This document shows positions 43,011 to 45,421 of a stretch of DNA of 45,421 nucleotides, in pieces (the stretch's first letter is position 1; every line of letters starts with the position of its first letter). Origin of the DNA: Chitinophagaceae bacterium (GTDB lineage: Bacteria; Bacteroidota; Bacteroidia; Chitinophagales; Chitinophagaceae); assembly GCA_947454715.1 (NCBI GenBank), contig CANGMZ010000012.1, positions 1-45,421 on the forward strand. Reading direction: 5' to 3'. A program made the translations under genes and the position numbers. The notes below the pieces were generated by a model. The model saw nothing but the letters and a program-made list of their open reading frames with translations, did not search any database and had not been told where the DNA came from.

Positions 43011-44345
43011 TTAACCTTCTTTTTCCATTAGTAATGATGATGACGGTAAAAAATGGTCGAATATCATTTTAACAAAATAACCTTGGCCTAAAAAGTGTTC
43101 TTGATCATTTATCGTGAGTATGATTCCCTTATTTTCTAAAGCAAATATCTCCTTTGAATTGTACTTACGGGTATCTAGAATTTTCGCGAGTTCTTTCTTA
43201 GTAGACCATCTAGCAGGCACTCCAAGATAATTTGCAAATTCTATAAATTTCTCAAAATCTACACCGATATATATCTTGATCTTACCTAGTACAATATCCA
43301 GTATAACGTCATCCGAAAATGGTTTGATAAAAAGAGGTTCACAAATCATAATACCCCTTCCTTCCAAAATGTCATGGACAGGAAATGGTTTACAGGTTGA
43401 CTCTAATACTTCCTTCCCTATAGATAACCAATTATCTCTATAAATACCAATATGAATAACAGCTTCAACACATTCGTAAGCCCATTCTTTAGTTTTTAGG
43501 TGAGATAACAATTCTAGTATTGTTTCGTGATACGTCTGAATCTTTATTGTCTCTTCCGGAATGGTAACCTTTACGTCTGGATACTTTGGATCAATCCCTG
43601 TACCTTTTTCTAAAATAGTTTCAGCCTTTTTATTCTTGCTTTTTTGTTCGAGAATTCTTTTGATTTGTTCAATGTACTTTTTGTCATACAACTCTTTATA
43701 CTGCTCTTCATCAAATGTTTCTCTTTGCAGAGTATTCGCTTCAATAAGGGCAAGAGCTTTTTTATTAACTTCGCCCGACTTGATTTCAATAATCTCCATT
43801 CCATTAGTTGAGAATACCAAACAATCTCCTAGCTGAACATTATTTGTAATGTCGCATATTAAACAAAAGCTATCCCGATCAATATTTATCGCATCGGAAT
43901 AACTTATCACTTCATTAAAGGATGTTGCTGTTAAGTCTTTTTCTCCTGATTCATGAGTATATAATCTTCGGAGTATATAATGTTGTCCTCCTACAAGTTG
44001 CCAAGTAATTGTATCTGCTAAATTTCTAAAAATGTCAGTTTGATAATCTACGAAAGCAATCTCTTTGCTAATATCTGTAGCTAGTTCTTTGTCGGATGCT
44101 TTTCTGGCCTCTTTTAGTTTGATATTTAGCTCTTTAGTTCGAATCTGCAACGAAATTAATTCCTTGAGAATATGCTCCTGCCCCTTTTTGAATCCATCGA
44201 AGCATAGCCTATTTAGTTCCGTAGTATCAAAGTCATTAGTTGGTGCCTCACCTTTAAATAATGTATAAACGCCATATCGAGCCACTAAGAAAAATATATC
44301 TGAAATTTTTTTTCGCAATTCTTGTATTTCATTCTGAATATCCAT
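43011..44345 (-). CDS. Unrecognised protein with PD-(D/E)XK-like signature
   Basis: 444 residues, family not recognised. The N-terminal 115 residues are helical with coiled-coil character (LKELISLQIRTKELNIKLKEARK). The middle has GDCLVFSTNGMEIIEIKSGE: Asp174, then Glu187-x-Lys189, the spacing and strand pattern of PD-(D/E)XK nuclease cores. A Lys/Glu-rich linker follows (about 195-245), then an alpha/beta C-terminal part of about 190 residues. No other catalytic motif is evident. It lies just after the initiator tRNA on the opposite strand, with no partner gene. A restriction or phage-defence role is possible but unproven. Confidence 0.7.
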   Translation of the reverse strand: MDIQNEIQELRKKISDIFFLVARYGVYTLFKGEAPTNDFDTTELNRLCFDGFKKGQEHILKELISLQIRTKELNIKLKEARKASDKELATDISKEIAFVDYQTDIFRNLADTITWQLVGGQHYILRRLYTHESGEKDLTATSFNEVISYSDAINIDRDSFCLICDITNNVQLGDCLVFSTNGMEIIEIKSGEVNKKALALIEANTLQRETFDEEQYKELYDKKYIEQIKRILEQKSKNKKAETILEKGTGIDPKYPDVKVTIPEETIKIQTYHETILELLSHLKTKEWAYECVEAVIHIGIYRDNWLSIGKEVLESTCKPFPVHDILEGRGIMICEPLFIKPFSDDVILDIVLGKIKIYIGVDFEKFIEFANYLGVPARWSTKKELAKILDTRKYNSKEIFALENKGIILTINDQEHFLGQGYFVKMIFDHFLPSSSLLMEKEG

Positions 44346-44454
44346 TTGTAGACTTTATATGCCGAAATTAGTGTTTTGAAATGCAATTAGAAACTAAATC
44401 ACAAATTTAATTTTGCGGCGACCTCGTAAATTTTCACCAAGTCTTCAAAAATCT

Positions 44455-44484
44455 GGTTCGACATTTCCCCTGTCGAGCCTACTC
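44455..44484 (+). other. tRNA-like 3' fragment (possible att scar)
   Basis: GGTTCGA, CCCCTGTC and CCTACTCCACA occur in the order of a tRNA T-arm and 3' end and are followed at once by a strong terminator. No 5' half, anticodon arm or acceptor partner is seen. GGTTCGAC and GTCGAGCC can also pair as a short stem. Confidence 0.35.
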
Positions 44485-44487
44485 CAC

Positions 44488-44525
44488 AGAGAAAGTCAGC
44501 ATTTTTGCTGACTTTCTCTTTTTTA
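44488..44525 (+). terminator. Strong intrinsic terminator without an upstream gene on its strand
   Basis: AGAGAAAGTCAGCA and TGCTGACTTTCTCT form a perfect 14-bp stem with a TTTT loop and a T-run of six. No plus-strand gene ends before it; the tRNA-like fragment is the only candidate. Confidence 0.85.
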
Positions 44526-44544
44526 TGACTTTAGAAAACCGTTC

Positions 44545-44817
44545 TTAAATTTCACTATCCTTGATTAGGGGCAATACTTCTATCGATTTTTTTAATTGGT
44601 AAAGTGGCAAGGTGGTCATCATTTCATTTACTTTTTCAATCGAAGCATTTTTGAAAATCAGTACTGCTCCATTTTTTGTTTGCCTTAAAAAGAGTTGGTC
44701 TAAATAGCCTTCATCTTTCCATTCTTTTACAACTTTGCGTTCGTGCTGAAGAATTTCTTGAAAATTTGAAGGTAGATTTTCGGTGTCAATTGTTAGGATT
44801 ACTAATACTCTGTTCAT
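44545..44817 (-). CDS. Small ferredoxin-like (muconolactone isomerase-like) protein
   Basis: 90 residues. RVLVILTIDTENLPSNFQEIL, ERKVVKEWKDEGYLDQLFLR, GAVLIFKNASIEKVNEMMTTLPLYQLKKSIEVLPL fit the beta-alpha-beta pattern of muconolactone delta-isomerase-like or YCII-type proteins. It is divergent from an HxlR regulator, a common pairing for small redox or detoxification genes. Its reaction is not known. Confidence 0.7.
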   Translation of the reverse strand: MNRVLVILTIDTENLPSNFQEILQHERKVVKEWKDEGYLDQLFLRQTKNGAVLIFKNASIEKVNEMMTTLPLYQLKKSIEVLPLIKDSEI

Positions 44818-44942
44818 CTCAAATATAATTTTGTGGTTAAAACGAATTGTTGATTTTGATTTAATCTTTGATGAAATTATTAGATTTGTCTATAATAGCA
44901 TGATAGCAGCATATTATGTGTATAGGCTAAAATTTTAGACTA

Positions 44943-45323
44943 ATGGGAAATAGAGTGGTTAGAAAGAATAAAGACTTTGTGCCGGGTAACTGCCCGGTAG
45001 CTTACACAATGAATATTATAGGAGGAAAATGGAAGCCGAGCATTATTCACATGATACGGACGGATAGAAACCGCTACAGTCTCTTACTAAAAAACATTAC
45101 TGAAATAAGTAAGCAAACATTGACGAACCAGCTTAGGGAATTAGAAATGGATGGTATTCTGGAGCGGATTATTTATCCTGAAATTCCACCAAGGGTTGAA
45201 TATAAGATTACTCAATATGGAAGGACGCTTTTGCCAATTATTGATAGTATGTATCAATGGGCTAAAACGAATATGCCCAACATGTCGACAAGCGATAGTG
45301 CTTATTGTAGTATGAATGAATGA
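44943..45323 (+). CDS. HxlR family transcriptional regulator
   Basis: 126 residues, winged helix. The family signature is CPVAYTMNIIGGKWKPSIIHMI with the Cys near the N-terminus, then ISKQTLTNQLRELEMDGILER and VEYKITQYGRTLLPI. Members often respond to aldehydes or other electrophiles through that Cys. It is divergent from the small ferredoxin-like gene, with 125 bases between, and probably regulates it and itself. A further gene starts 20 bases downstream. Confidence 0.9.
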   Translation: MGNRVVRKNKDFVPGNCPVAYTMNIIGGKWKPSIIHMIRTDRNRYSLLLKNITEISKQTLTNQLRELEMDGILERIIYPEIPPRVEYKITQYGRTLLPIIDSMYQWAKTNMPNMSTSDSAYCSMNE

Positions 45324-45342
45324 TTTTAATAAATTTTAGCCA

Positions 45343-45421
45343 ATGAGATTTGACAATATTTTCATTCCAAAAGGAAACGGATTAGGCTGGACTTTCAATT
45401 ATGAAAACCCTATCTCATGGA
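45343..45421 (+). CDS. N-terminal fragment of an unrecognised gene
   Basis: 26 codons from the ATG at 45343 to the window edge: RFDNIFIPKGNGLGWTFNYE and a few more residues. It starts 20 bases after the HxlR stop and would be cotranscribed. The fragment is too short to name. Confidence 0.5.
   Translation, partial: MRFDNIFIPKGNGLGWTFNYENPISW

Overview
The window is chromosomal DNA from a member of the Bacteroidota, most like Chitinophagaceae or a relative. Evidence for this is the repeated -7 element TAnnTTTG(C) in front of genes, with few Shine-Dalgarno sites, a PorV/PorQ-family protein, many lipoproteins, a YbiT-like ABC-F protein, a DUF6428 arsenic-operon gene and a PID-CTERM protein. Nearly all of it is ordinary chromosomal gene content. 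I see no insertion sequence, prophage or CRISPR array. Only the right end, beyond the initiator tRNA, looks accessory.

Left part (1-16.8 kb): the C-terminal end of a large secreted protein with a PorV/PorQ-family gene; greA with a HIT-family gene; a SAM hydrolase overlapping a small monooxygenase-fold gene; a beta-helix lipoprotein; scpA and a biotin carboxylase on the minus strand; a YbiT-like ABC-F ATPase whose second ATP site is degenerate; a membrane glycosyltransferase-like TPR protein; a lipoprotein; then ribBA followed by a glycosyltransferase.

Middle (16.8-30.6 kb): a 1,596-residue TamB-like protein, prolyl oligopeptidase, a transaldolase-family enzyme, tRNA modification genes (trmN6-like and tsaD), the RNase P RNA gene rnpB, a small secreted protein with a PID-CTERM sorting tail, a double-OmpA-domain protein and a queuosine-precursor transporter.

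Right-middle (30.6-42.6 kb): a metal and ion resistance stretch. It holds a cation diffusion facilitator, then an arsenic cluster (arsR, DUF6428, acr3, metallophosphoesterase) with two near-identical operator-like sites, an SMR exporter, and a fluoride riboswitch in front of a CLC-F type fluoride exporter. After that come recG, a small 2TM protein, two tiny lipoproteins too short for routine gene calling, and the ugd-uxs pair that makes UDP-glucuronate and UDP-xylose.

Right end (42.8-45.4 kb): initiator tRNA-Met, then an unrecognised protein with a PD-(D/E)XK-like signature, a tRNA-like scar with a strong terminator, and a divergent pair of a small ferredoxin-like protein and an HxlR regulator. 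The window ends inside a further gene.

The best leads are the fluoride riboswitch/CLC-F unit, the unknown nuclease-like gene beside the initiator tRNA, the PID-CTERM protein beside rnpB, the asymmetric ABC-F protein, the paired ars operators, and two conserved genes (tamB-like and recG) whose conserved N-termini have no ATG, GTG or TTG start.
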